A stretch of DNA of 41,393 nucleotides from Candidatus Blautia stercorigallinarum (GTDB lineage: Bacteria; Bacillota; Clostridia; Lachnospirales; Lachnospiraceae). Under the pieces are notes generated by a model. It was given only the letters and a program-made list of their open reading frames with translations. It did no database searches and was not told where the DNA came from. A program made the translations under genes and the position numbers. Position 1 is the first letter of the stretch; every line of letters starts with the position of its first letter. Where the stretch lies: assembly GCA_019112785.1 (NCBI GenBank), contig DXIQ01000097.1:1-41393 (forward strand), given 5' to 3'. This document shows positions 7,773-16,134 of this stretch, one piece after another.

Positions 7773-7805
7773 AAAAAAGGCACAAAGCCTTTCATGACCT
7801 GTGCC
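7773..7805 (-). terminator. Terminator-like hairpin between tnpV and the HTH gene
   Basis: On the minus strand a GGCACA...TGTGCC pair (7800-7805 with 7779-7784) is followed by six T residues (7778-7773). The loop is long and partly paired. It could end the parB-tnpV transcript or act as an attenuator ahead of the HTH gene. Confidence 0.45.
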
Positions 7806-7837
7806 GTATCTTCTATTTATTTTGTTTATCTTTTCTT

Positions 7838-8188
7838 TTAGGAAACGTAAATCAGTTCCGCCAAAATCATTTCCTCTGCAATTGCCCTATGCTGATTGAC
7901 TGCTCTTACCCATGCCATCTGGTCATCCTCCTTATCTGGCAAAGGATCGCTCTTTTCCAGCTGTTTCAGTATAATTTCTTCCCGCTCCTTTGCTACCCGG
8001 TCAATTTCCAACAAATGCTCGCCAAGCGTATCTTTTAAAAGCATCACCTGATATTTTGCCCGTTTGCAGTTTTTCAGGTAATCCCTGCGCAAGAATCCGT
8101 ATTTTCCAATATGCAACATCTGTTCTCCAGATTTATATTCCAGTTCCGGCAGCAAATACCCATTCACATTTTTATAATTCAGTTCCAT
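7838..8188 (-). CDS. tnpV: TnpV family transposon-encoded protein
   Basis: A 116-residue protein matching the TnpV family pattern: an opening MELNYKNVNGYLLPEL, then IGKYGFLRRDYLKN, HLLEIDRVAKEREE and a closing AEEMILAELIYVS. TnpV proteins occur in clostridial mobile elements of the Tn4451/Tn4453 kind; their role is not well defined. No TnpX-type recombinase is nearby, so it is an orphan here. The start at 8188 fits the family N-terminus and has AGAGGG upstream. An in-frame ATG at 8209 overlaps the parB stop codon and would add seven residues. Confidence 0.85.
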   Translation of the reverse strand: MELNYKNVNGYLLPELEYKSGEQMLHIGKYGFLRRDYLKNCKRAKYQVMLLKDTLGEHLLEIDRVAKEREEIILKQLEKSDPLPDKEDDQMAWVRAVNQHRAIAEEMILAELIYVS

Positions 8189-8208
8189 AACTCTACCCTC
8201 TCTTTCCA

Positions 8209-9204
8209 TTATATTTCCTGTTGAACATCTTTTTTCTTATTCTGATATGCCCATCCTTTCAGTAGTTTTTCGATCAGATCTGCCTGTTGAGCCGGTGTAT
8301 AATCTGGTGGAAAATACTTTCCAATCCGGTCAAAAGGAATTTTTACCTGTTCCCTCTGGTTAGGCTTGAGTTCCTGAAGAATATCATAAATCATGTCCAT
8401 ATCAAGCTGTTTCTGCTGGCTCATCCTCTTTAATCGGTTGGCCTGTGAAATATTCGGAATACACTGTTCCAGTTCCATTACAGCATGAAGCTCATACTGT
8501 TCTTCTTCTGTCAGGAATGAAATTTCCACTGCAGAACGGATTGCCAGCAATTCCCGGTCAACCATATCCAAAATCTTCGGTATCAGTTTTGTGAGACGAA
8601 TATAACGCTTAATCTGGGTCACACTTTCCCCTACCATCCGGGCAAGCTGTTCATTGCTCCGATAACCGCCTGCAGAATCCGTCTTTTTAATATTTACCTT
8701 GCCATTTTCAGAGACATCCGCTTCTAATAAAGATATCTCAACCATTTCCTCAATACACTTCGGTTCCAATGGGTCCGAAGATAATTCCTTTCTTTTTCCC
8801 TGCCGGTTCATTGCCTGTAACCTCATCTTATAAGCAAAGGCTTTTTCACTCGGCAGAATTTTTTCTCTCTGTAAGTTACTGTCTATCATTGCGATGACTG
8901 CCTGATCATCATCCATCGTACAGATGATAGCCGGAACTTCTTTAATTCCTGCCCAGAGGGCAGCTTCTTTTCTTCGATGCCCTGCAATGATTTCAAATCC
9001 TTCTCCATCCGGATTTTTACGAACCATCAACGGCACCAGTATACCTTCCTGCTGAATACTTCTGCGCAACTCAAAGAGTTCCTGATTTCGTTCTACTTTA
9101 AACGGATGTTCTTTGAAGTCATGCAATTCCCTTATTTTAATCATTCCAATGTCTGCACCCGGCACGTCAGTCTGTAATGAACACATCGCTTTCTTTTTTA
9201 CCAT
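8209..9204 (-). CDS. ParB/Spo0J-family partition protein
   Basis: A 331-residue protein. The N-terminal ParB nuclease-like domain has the box IIAGHRRKEAALWAG and the following segment IAMIDSNLQREKILPSEKAF. After it comes a helix-turn-helix region (RSNEQLARMVGESVTQIKRY) and a C-terminal helical part. Proteins of this kind load DNA at parS-like sites in partition or act as regulators on ICEs and plasmids. No ParA is visible. The ATG at 9204 has AGGAGG nine bases upstream; 27 in-frame codons further up cross a hairpin and lack a ribosome site. It is the first gene of the leftward element, closest to the rumA junction. Confidence 0.88.
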   Translation of the reverse strand: MVKKKAMCSLQTDVPGADIGMIKIRELHDFKEHPFKVERNQELFELRRSIQQEGILVPLMVRKNPDGEGFEIIAGHRRKEAALWAGIKEVPAIICTMDDDQAVIAMIDSNLQREKILPSEKAFAYKMRLQAMNRQGKRKELSSDPLEPKCIEEMVEISLLEADVSENGKVNIKKTDSAGGYRSNEQLARMVGESVTQIKRYIRLTKLIPKILDMVDRELLAIRSAVEISFLTEEEQYELHAVMELEQCIPNISQANRLKRMSQQKQLDMDMIYDILQELKPNQREQVKIPFDRIGKYFPPDYTPAQQADLIEKLLKGWAYQNKKKDVQQEI

Positions 9205-9234
9205 TTGATTTTTCCTCCTGTTCCGTGCAAAAGA

Positions 9235-9282
9235 AAAAGGACTCTTACCTTCCAGAAAAACTCTGAAAACAAGCGTCCTTTT
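9235..9282 (-). terminator. Terminator-like hairpin in the parB leader
   Basis: On the minus strand AAAAGGAC (9282-9275) and GTCCTTTT (9242-9235) are complementary and the second arm runs into TTTTTC. The large loop contains a small hairpin of its own. It could stop read-through entering the element from rumA, or attenuate parB. Confidence 0.4.
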
Positions 9283-9456
9283 CACTCTTATCCTCGATAT
9301 TCAGCTTGAAATGTTACATCAACTTTTATGTGTCTACTCATACCACATGCAAAACTACAGACACCTCTATGCCATCCATAATCTGTTTTTTTCGTCCCCG
9401 TTTGCCTGTCGGTGCGAAACTCATATACCTCGCAAAGTGCCTGAAATTCAGCACTT

Positions 9457-10824
9457 CTACGAATTCACCCGATGTAGACAACAGACGGTCTCCACATGCA
9501 CCCCCTGCGGAAACATATCGCATACCGCCACTTTTTCCACCCTATACTCCTCCTGACACAGCACCTTCAGATCCCTTGCCAGTGTGGCCGAATCACAGCT
9601 TACATATACAATCTTCTCCGGCTTCATTTTCAGCATGGTTTCCAGCACGGCTTCATCACAGCCTTTTCTTGGAGGATCTACCACGATTACATCTGCATAT
9701 ATTCCCTCTTTTTCGTATTTTTCCGGCAGGACTTCTTCTGCTTTTCCTACGAAGAATTCCGCATTTATGATACCGTTCAGCTTGGCGTTTCTCCTGGCGT
9801 CTTCTATGGCAGGGGGGACGATCTCCACTCCGTAGACCTGTTTTGCCTTCTGGGCCAGGAACAGGGAAATGGTGCCGATCCCGCAGTAAAGATCCCAGAC
9901 AGTCTCTTTTCCTGTAAGTCCTGCATATTCCAGAGCGGTTCCGTAAAGTTTCTCTGTCTGTACCGGATTTACCTGATAGAAGGACAGGGGAGAAATCTGA
10001 TACTGGATCGATCCGATATAATCTGTAATATATTCTTTTCCCCAGAGAGGGATCACCTTTTCTCCCAGGATCACGTTATTTCTTTTAGTATTTACATTAA
10101 GAGAAATGCTGGTCATTCCGGGAATATCTTTTAAAGCCTCCACAAGACTGTCCTGGGCCGGGATCCTGGTTCCGTTAATGATGAGGCAGACCATGATCTC
10201 CCCGGTCTTAAAGCCGTATCTGAGAAGGATATGGCGGACCAGTCCCGTTCCTGTCTTCTCATCATAAGGTTCTACATGGCAGGTTTCCATATAAGTGAGG
10301 ATCCGGTTAAGGATCTCTTCATTTACCTTCACTCCCAACAGACAGTCCCGGTTTGGCACAATACTGTGGGTCCTTCCTGCGTAGAATCCGGTAATGATTT
10401 CTCCTTCCTTGTTTCTTCCCACGGGAAACTGGGCTTTATTCCGATAACGCCAGGGATCTTCCATTCCCAGGACTCTTTCCGCCTGTATATCCGCAAATCC
10501 TCCGATACGTTGGAGATTTCCCAGGACTTTCTTTTTCTTAAATTCCAGCTGCTTTTCGTAGGAAAGGAACTGGAGCTGGCAGCCCCCGCAGGCTCTGGCA
10601 ATGGGACATCTGGGTTCTGTCCGGTCCGGAGAAGGTCTGAGTACCTTCAGCAGCCGGGCATAGCCATAATTTTTCTTGGTCTTCATGATCTTTACTTCTG
10701 CCCGGTCACCGATGACCGTATCCTTTACAAACAGAGTATAGCCATCTGCTTTACCAATCCCTTCTCCGTCATGGCCCATATCCTCTATATCAATTGTCAA
10801 AATGTCGTTTTTCTTAAATTCCAT
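9457..10824 (-). CDS. rumA: 23S rRNA (uracil-5-)-methyltransferase RumA/RlmD
   Basis: A 455-residue SAM-dependent enzyme that makes 5-methyluridine in rRNA or tRNA. It has an N-terminal TRAM domain (about residues 1-60). Four cysteines for an iron-sulfur cluster are visible (CPIARACGGC, plus NRDC further on). The SAM site is DLYCGIGTISLFLA. The catalytic region is VDPPRKGCD followed by YVSCDSATLARDL. The ATG at 10824 has AGGAG just upstream; an ATG seven codons earlier does not. The protein ends HVETVCCLHRVNS, a normal ending for the family, so insertion of the mobile element has left the gene functional. Closely related TrmA/RlmCD specificities cannot be separated by eye. Confidence 0.92.
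   Translation of the reverse strand: MEFKKNDILTIDIEDMGHDGEGIGKADGYTLFVKDTVIGDRAEVKIMKTKKNYGYARLLKVLRPSPDRTEPRCPIARACGGCQLQFLSYEKQLEFKKKKVLGNLQRIGGFADIQAERVLGMEDPWRYRNKAQFPVGRNKEGEIITGFYAGRTHSIVPNRDCLLGVKVNEEILNRILTYMETCHVEPYDEKTGTGLVRHILLRYGFKTGEIMVCLIINGTRIPAQDSLVEALKDIPGMTSISLNVNTKRNNVILGEKVIPLWGKEYITDYIGSIQYQISPLSFYQVNPVQTEKLYGTALEYAGLTGKETVWDLYCGIGTISLFLAQKAKQVYGVEIVPPAIEDARRNAKLNGIINAEFFVGKAEEVLPEKYEKEGIYADVIVVDPPRKGCDEAVLETMLKMKPEKIVYVSCDSATLARDLKVLCQEEYRVEKVAVCDMFPQGVHVETVCCLHRVNS
9480..9500 (-). other. Probable attachment-site junction at the 3' end of rumA
   Basis: The codons for HVETV in RumA (CATGTGGAGACCGTC on the minus strand) correspond to the place where integrative elements of Firmicutes are known to insert in rumA. 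Here plasmid-like genes begin immediately past the rumA stop. The matching second copy should lie at the other end of the element, left of this window, so the exact core cannot be proved here. Confidence 0.5.
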
Positions 10825-10849
10825 AGACTCTCCTTTTCCTTTCACATGA

Positions 10850-10912
10850 AAAAAGCAAAAACAGCCGGACCTTTGCTTTGTCCGGACAGCTTCTGCTTTT
10901 TTGTCCTCTGTA
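10850..10912 (-). other. Hairpin flanked by T-runs in the rumA leader
   Basis: CCGGAC and GTCCGG form the core of a hairpin, with A/T-rich outer arms on both sides (AAAAAGC and GCTTTTTT). It reads as a terminator-like structure on both strands and ends just before the rumA ribosome site. It may insulate rumA from upstream transcription. Confidence 0.4.
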
Positions 10913-10975
10913 CCAGTACATCATTTCATAATTAGCTGCACCAGATAACTTGTCTGTTTTCCCGATTGCACAGTT

Positions 10976-11150
10976 CAAAAGCTCCCAACTATGATACCTA
11001 CGGATTGCTGCGTGCTGCGCACTCTTCGCTGCCGCTTCGGTCGGCGCTAAGCAAACGTCCACCGGACGTTTAGCGTCCCGCAATCCTCCCCAATATTCGC
11101 ATATCGTGGGATATTCATCCCACTTTCATGCTCATATCGGGGCGGGTCCC
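10976..11150 (-). repeat. Dispersed hairpin repeat, copy 1 (long form)
   Basis: Read on the minus strand, bases 11150 to about 11079 match 30658-30729 at 68 of 72 positions, and the end part (about 11009 to 10976) matches again with few changes. Shared hairpins are GTGGGAT/ATCCCAC (7 bp, 4-base loop) and the outer pair GGATTGC/GCAATCC. Copy 1 carries an extra arm of about 50 bases between these last two, with its own strong hairpin (CGCTAA, ACGTCC, GGACGT and TTAGCG between 11045 and 11075). It fills the gap between yhaM and rumA, in the direction of rumA. Short open frames inside it are not genes. Confidence 0.8.
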
Positions 11151-11158
11151 CTATTCAC

Positions 11159-12103
11159 TTACAGACTGCTTTTCCGCAGATTTGACTCAAAGAAACGGTT
11201 ATATCCCAGCCAGTCTTTCTGTTCTCCGGCTCCGTTAAAGATTTCCGTAAGAGTTTCCATCTTGGCGTCGGTATTGTCCGCCAGATTTAAAGCGACTGCC
11301 TCTGCCAGAGCCGGTTTCTTTGGAGAACCATATTCCAGCTCCCCGTGGTGGGCAAGGATACAATGCTTTACTTCACTTTCCAGCTTCTCCGGAAATCCGG
11401 GGATTTCCCTGGCTTTGTCATGGACCATCTCTGCTCCGATCATAATATGGCCCAGAAGCTGGCCGTCATCGGTATAGTCGTTTTTGGGAAAAGGACTCAG
11501 CTCTTTCGTCTTGCCGATATCGTGAAGCATAGCAGAGGTAAGCAGCAGATCCTGATTCAGGATCGGATAAGTTTTGCAATAATACTGACAAAGCTTGGTC
11601 ACACTTAAAGTGTGTTCCAGCAGACCGCCGATAAATCCATGATGAACAGTCTTGGCAGCAGAATTTCCTTTAAAGGCCCGGACGAATTCTTCATCTTCCT
11701 CAAAAAAGCTCATCAGAAGACGGTGAAGATATGGATTTTTCACCTGGGCTGCGCAGCCTAAAAGTTCCTGATACATAGTGTCTACGTTCTTATCGCTTAC
11801 CGGTAGGTAATTTCCCGGGTCATACTCTCCCTCCCCGGCTTTTCTGGCCCGTTTAATGCTTACCTGCAGGCTTCCCTGAAAGCTGGTTACATCTCCCACT
11901 ACGTCTATGTAATCCAAAGGATCGAATTCATCAATTCCCAGAGAATTGGGTTCCCAGATTTTTCCGTCTATGGTCCCTGTTTTGTCCTGAAGGATCAGGT
12001 TTTCATAAGGCTTTCCGTTTTTGGTCACAGCCGCCTGTTTATGTTTACACAAATAGATTCCAGATATTTTTTCTCCTTCACGAAGTTCATTGATAAATTT
12101 CAT
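11159..12103 (-). CDS. yhaM: 3'-5' exoribonuclease YhaM family protein
   Basis: A 314-residue protein with an N-terminal OB-fold (about residues 10-95, including YENLILQDKTGTIDGKIWE). A C-terminal HD domain follows, with metal-binding residues visible in LLEHTLSV, AMLHDIGK, GHIMIG and CILAHHG. In Bacillus and other Firmicutes YhaM trims RNA (and DNA) from the 3' end. Length and domain order match the family. The ribosome site is weak (AAAGGG about ten bases before the ATG). It lies 15 bases downstream of the HtrA-like gene on the same strand and may be co-transcribed with it. Confidence 0.92.
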   Translation of the reverse strand: MKFINELREGEKISGIYLCKHKQAAVTKNGKPYENLILQDKTGTIDGKIWEPNSLGIDEFDPLDYIDVVGDVTSFQGSLQVSIKRARKAGEGEYDPGNYLPVSDKNVDTMYQELLGCAAQVKNPYLHRLLMSFFEEDEEFVRAFKGNSAAKTVHHGFIGGLLEHTLSVTKLCQYYCKTYPILNQDLLLTSAMLHDIGKTKELSPFPKNDYTDDGQLLGHIMIGAEMVHDKAREIPGFPEKLESEVKHCILAHHGELEYGSPKKPALAEAVALNLADNTDAKMETLTEIFNGAGEQKDWLGYNRFFESNLRKSSL

Positions 12104-12118
12104 GGTTATATGCCCTTT

Positions 12119-13540
12119 CTACTTTGCCTTTAATGTTACTTCAAAAGATACCTCTACATATCCTTCTGTGCCCTGGCGCATAGCTTTTACATTTATGGTC
12201 TCTCCGGCTTTGCAGGCTTTCAGCTGCTGCTGGTATCCTTTTACTGTTTCTACAGTCTCTCCGTTGATCTCGATGATCACATCGCCGTTCTGGATCCCTA
12301 CCTGCATAGCCGGAGAATCCACTTCCACTTCTTCTACAAAGACACCTTTGGGGATTCCTTTTTTCTCGGAGATCTCCGCAGTGATATTAGTCCCTGTAAC
12401 TCCCATATAAATAATATCCTGGTTGCCTGACAGCGTCCGGATCAGTTCTCTGCTGTCGGAAACAGACAGGCCGGTGATCAGATTCTGTGTATCCTCATTG
12501 GCAAAAGACTGGGTGATAATGCCGATGATCTCTCCGTCCAGGTTCACGATCACGCCGCTGCCCTTGCTGCTGCCTGTAATATCTGTCGTGATCAGCCCGT
12601 ATTGGGCATCCACTCTGGACACAGCATTGGATGTAGAAGTCACGATTCCGTAACCGACAGAATCACTATACCCCATAGGACTGCCGATTGCAAGTACTGG
12701 TTCTCCCTGTTTTACATTATAGGACTCACCCAGAGGGGCGATAGCTACTGCCTGCTGGGTTTCTGCAGGCACCTGGGACTTTTCCACTTTCACAATAGCA
12801 AAACCTGTATTGCTGTCTGCTTTCTGGAACCGTGCGTCAATAGTCGTCCCGTCGCAGAAAGTCACTTCGATCCGATCTACATTTTCCACAATCCTGTATT
12901 CCGTAAGTATATAATATTCCTGTCCGCTTTCCGCTACCAGAAGCCCGGAAATCTGGCTTTCGTAAGGAGTCTGGAACCAGTCCTGGTCATTCTGCCTGCT
13001 GTTAACGGTTACAACAGATTTTTCCGCCTCCTGGGCAGTGGAAAAAATATCTGAATATAAGGTCTGATAATCTTCCGGGGTCATTTCCTGAATAATAGTT
13101 GTCTGCTCCTGCTGTGTATCTTCCTGATCCTCCTGGGTTTCTTCCTGTTCTTCTTCCGTCTCCTCCGTACCGTTCTGAAACTGCACCTCCTGGTCATTTT
13201 TCCGCTCTATAGCACGCTGGAGCAGTCCCGGTGCCAGGGCGCCGAAAACCAGAGCTGCCGCCAGTCCGAAAACTGCTCCGGACCCTGCCAGCTTTCCGAT
13301 CTGCCTTGCCAGTTTTTTCTTATCCAATGGCTTGGCCTTTATGGTTTCTTTCATAAATTCATAAGAATCACCGGATTCTTCCGGCTCTGATTCCTCTGTT
13401 CCGGCTGCCTCTTCCCGGGTATCCTGGCTTTCCTGGACCCTCTCTTTTTCCTGTCCTTCTGTTTCTCCTGCTGCCTCTTCTATGGCTGTTTCCTTCAGAT
13501 TTTCTTCCCGGTCAAATTCTTTTTTTCTATCTTCGCCCAT
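12119..13540 (-). CDS. Membrane-anchored HtrA/DegP-like protein with degenerate catalytic triad
   Basis: A 473-residue protein. An acidic cytoplasmic region (residues 1-80) is followed by one membrane helix (about 86-106), a glutamate/glutamine-rich linker, a trypsin-like domain (about 155-375) and a PDZ domain (about 385-470). Against the S1C/HtrA pattern, the histidine of TNxHVV is replaced (LTEYRIVE, R216) and the aspartate of TDLAV is replaced (NTGFAIV, G246). The serine loop GNSGG reads GSSKGSG. It is therefore probably a non-catalytic sensor or chaperone outside the membrane, although I cannot exclude a shifted active site. The ATG at 13540 has GGAGA upstream; the longer frame does not. 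It is divergent from mutS2. Confidence 0.85.
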   Translation of the reverse strand: MGEDRKKEFDREENLKETAIEEAAGETEGQEKERVQESQDTREEAAGTEESEPEESGDSYEFMKETIKAKPLDKKKLARQIGKLAGSGAVFGLAAALVFGALAPGLLQRAIERKNDQEVQFQNGTEETEEEQEETQEDQEDTQQEQTTIIQEMTPEDYQTLYSDIFSTAQEAEKSVVTVNSRQNDQDWFQTPYESQISGLLVAESGQEYYILTEYRIVENVDRIEVTFCDGTTIDARFQKADSNTGFAIVKVEKSQVPAETQQAVAIAPLGESYNVKQGEPVLAIGSPMGYSDSVGYGIVTSTSNAVSRVDAQYGLITTDITGSSKGSGVIVNLDGEIIGIITQSFANEDTQNLITGLSVSDSRELIRTLSGNQDIIYMGVTGTNITAEISEKKGIPKGVFVEEVEVDSPAMQVGIQNGDVIIEINGETVETVKGYQQQLKACKAGETINVKAMRQGTEGYVEVSFEVTLKAK

Positions 13541-13676
13541 ATTACTTGCTCTCCATGTGTCAGATTTCAGAATGCGCGCTGGCATATTTTTGTCTATTAT
13601 ACTGAAAATTTATGAACTTTTTATGAAGAATATACAAATATTCCTCTCTATCCCGGAAAAAAAGAGTTTCAAAAGC

Positions 13677-13705
13677 TTTTCATTCCCGGTCATTTCATGT
13701 AGAAT
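13677..13705 (+). promoter_or_regulatory. Promoter of mutS2
   Basis: TTTTCA (13677-13682), a 17-base spacer and TAGAAT (13700-13705) fit a sigma-A promoter. Transcription would begin near 13712, which supports the later start codon at 13745 and rules out the upstream in-frame ATG at 13709. Confidence 0.55.
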
Positions 13706-13744
13706 AGAATGGACATAAAATTTGATTTTAACAAGGTGAAGAAG

Positions 13745-16123
13745 ATGAATGAAAAAGCTTTAAAGACTTTAGAATATTATAAGATCACAGAACTTCTGGA
13801 AGGTTTTGCCACCTCTCCTATGGGAAAGGATATGTGCCGTCACCTGACTCCCTCTGAAGATCTTGGACAGATCCAGATCCTCCAGCAGGAGACTGCCGAT
13901 GCTCTGGCAAGAGTTTATCAGAAAGGCTCTCTCTCCTTTGGAGGAGTTAAGGATATCCGTGGATCTTTAAAAAGACTGGAGATCGGAGGTACTCTGGGAA
14001 CCGGGGAACTTCTGGATATCGCCGGGCTTCTGGAAAATGCCGGCCGGGCAAAATCCTATTCCCGGAGGGATACAGACGAAGGAAATACAGATTCTCTGGA
14101 TCCTATGTTTGAAATCCTGGAACCCCTCACTCCTCTGTCCACAGAGATCCGCCGCTGTATCCTGTCTCCAGATGAAATCGCAGACGATGCCAGTCCGGGA
14201 CTCCGCCAGGTCCGCCGGAATATGAAAAATATCAATGAAAAGATCCATAGTCAGCTGTCTTCCTATATCAGCGGAAGCTCCAGAACCTATCTTCAGGACG
14301 GAGTGATCACCATGCGGAACGGCCGGTACTGTATTCCTGTAAAATCCGAGTACAGAGGCCAGGTTCCCGGTATGATCCACGATCAGTCCTCCACCGGTTC
14401 TACGGTTTTTGTGGAACCTATGGCCGTGGTGAAACTGAACAACGACCTTCGGGAAATGGAAGTTCAGGAACAGACTGAGATCGAGAAGATCCTTTCCGGT
14501 CTCAGCCAGACTGCCGCGGAAAGCCTGGAACTGATCCAGGATGATCAGAAGGTCCTGACTCAGCTGGACTTTATCTTTGCCCGGGCCCTTCTGGCCAAGT
14601 CTCAGAACGCTACAGAACCCCGCTTTAATACAGATGGTATCATCGACCTGAAAAAAGCCCGGCACCCCCTGATCGAAAAGCATCAGGTGGTACCCATTGA
14701 TATCCGCCTGGGAGAAGATTTTGATCTTCTGGTAGTCACCGGCCCCAATACAGGAGGTAAGACGGTTTCTCTGAAAACCGTAGGACTTCTTACCCTTATG
14801 GGACAGTCAGGGCTGCACATTCCTGCTTTTGACAATTCCCGGCTCAGCGTTTTCCGGGAGGTCTACGCTGATATCGGAGACGAGCAGAGCATTGAGCAGT
14901 CCTTAAGTACCTTTTCCTCCCATATGACCAATGTAGTCCGGTTCCTGGAAAAGGCCGATCAGGATTCTCTGGTGCTTTTTGACGAGCTGGGTGCAGGAAC
15001 AGACCCTACCGAGGGAGCAGCTCTTGCTATTGCCATCCTGTCTCATCTCCATGAACAGGGGATCCGGACCATGGCCACTACCCACTACAGCGAGCTTAAG
15101 GTCTATGCCCTTTCCACCCCGGGAGTAGAAAATGCTTCCTGCGAATTTGATGTAGAAACTCTTCGGCCTACCTACCGGCTTCTCATCGGTATCCCTGGAA
15201 AAAGTAATGCTTTTGCCATTTCCAGCAAGCTGGGGCTGCCGGATTTCATTATCGACAAGGCCAAAGAACAGATCAGTCAGGAAGACGAATCCTTCGAAGA
15301 TGTTCTCTCCTCTCTGGAGGAGAGCCGGAAGACTATCGAGTCCGAGCAGGAAGAAATTGAAAAATACAAAGAAGAGATCAAAGAATTAAAGGCCCAGTTA
15401 GAGGCAAAACAGGATAAACTGGATCAACAGAAAGACAAGATCCTGCGAAATGCCAATGAAGAGGCTTACCGGATCCTCCGGGACGCTAAAGAATACGCAG
15501 ATCAGACTATGAAGATCTTTAATAAGGCCGGAAAAGAAACTTTAAGTGCCAAGGAACTGGAAGCGCAAAGAGACAAGCTCCGGAAAAAAGCAGACTCTGC
15601 CGGAAAGAAAATCGCGCTGAAAACTCCGGCGAAAAAGAAATCCACCCTCACTGCCAAAGATGTTTCCCTGGGTGACAGTGTCCGGGTATTAAGCCTGAAT
15701 GTGAAGGGAACCATCAGCTCCAAGCCGGATGCCAAAGGTATGGTCTATGTGCAGATGGGGATCCTTCGGTCAAAGGTATCTCTTTCTGATCTGGAACTCA
15801 TTGATGAGCCTGTGATCACCGGACCTTCTCTTCAGAGAACCGGAGCAGGAAAGATCCGTATGAATAAATCCGCTTCTGTAAGGACAGAGATCAATCTTTT
15901 AGGAAAAACTGTAGACGAAGCCATCGGAGAGCTGGATAAATATCTGGACGACGCCTATCTGGCCCACTTAAGCAGCGTCCGGATCGTCCATGGAAAAGGG
16001 ACCGGCGCCCTGCGAAAAGGCATTCACAATTATCTGAAACGACTGAAATATGTAGACAACTTCCATCTGGCGGAATTCGGCGAAGGCGATGCCGGAGTTA
16101 CTATTGTGGAATTTAAAAAGTAA
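13745..16123 (+). CDS. mutS2: MutS2 family ATPase/endonuclease
   Basis: A 792-residue protein, the usual length. The Walker A motif TGPNTGGKT is near residue 335, Walker B (LVLFDELGAGTD) near 410, and ATTHYSELK just after. A long coiled coil follows (about 515-620), and a C-terminal Smr domain occupies about 710-792, with the VRIVHGKGTGALR motif. MutS2 suppresses recombination and, in Bacillus, also splits collided ribosomes. The Smr LDLRG position reads INLLGKT. The start at 13745 is chosen over 13709 because AAGGTG sits six bases upstream and the promoter lies too close to the earlier codon. The response regulator follows after 11 bases, so they are probably one operon. Confidence 0.95.
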   Translation: MNEKALKTLEYYKITELLEGFATSPMGKDMCRHLTPSEDLGQIQILQQETADALARVYQKGSLSFGGVKDIRGSLKRLEIGGTLGTGELLDIAGLLENAGRAKSYSRRDTDEGNTDSLDPMFEILEPLTPLSTEIRRCILSPDEIADDASPGLRQVRRNMKNINEKIHSQLSSYISGSSRTYLQDGVITMRNGRYCIPVKSEYRGQVPGMIHDQSSTGSTVFVEPMAVVKLNNDLREMEVQEQTEIEKILSGLSQTAAESLELIQDDQKVLTQLDFIFARALLAKSQNATEPRFNTDGIIDLKKARHPLIEKHQVVPIDIRLGEDFDLLVVTGPNTGGKTVSLKTVGLLTLMGQSGLHIPAFDNSRLSVFREVYADIGDEQSIEQSLSTFSSHMTNVVRFLEKADQDSLVLFDELGAGTDPTEGAALAIAILSHLHEQGIRTMATTHYSELKVYALSTPGVENASCEFDVETLRPTYRLLIGIPGKSNAFAISSKLGLPDFIIDKAKEQISQEDESFEDVLSSLEESRKTIESEQEEIEKYKEEIKELKAQLEAKQDKLDQQKDKILRNANEEAYRILRDAKEYADQTMKIFNKAGKETLSAKELEAQRDKLRKKADSAGKKIALKTPAKKKSTLTAKDVSLGDSVRVLSLNVKGTISSKPDAKGMVYVQMGILRSKVSLSDLELIDEPVITGPSLQRTGAGKIRMNKSASVRTEINLLGKTVDEAIGELDKYLDDAYLAHLSSVRIVHGKGTGALRKGIHNYLKRLKYVDNFHLAEFGEGDAGVTIVEFKK

Positions 16124-16134
16124 GGGGGATATAC

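Noticed and set aside
7838-8188. TnpV considered as evidence of an intact transposon
   Set aside because: No TnpX-type recombinase or terminal repeats accompany it; it is an orphan accessory gene in the larger element.
9338-9523. 61-residue leftward open frame overlapping the rumA end
   Set aside because: It is in another frame of rumA and the junction region; no recombinase motif or ribosome site was found, so it is not an excisionase.
10814-11083. 89-residue leftward open frame upstream of rumA
   Set aside because: It covers the repeat element and the rumA leader, has no ribosome site, and its composition reflects repeat DNA.
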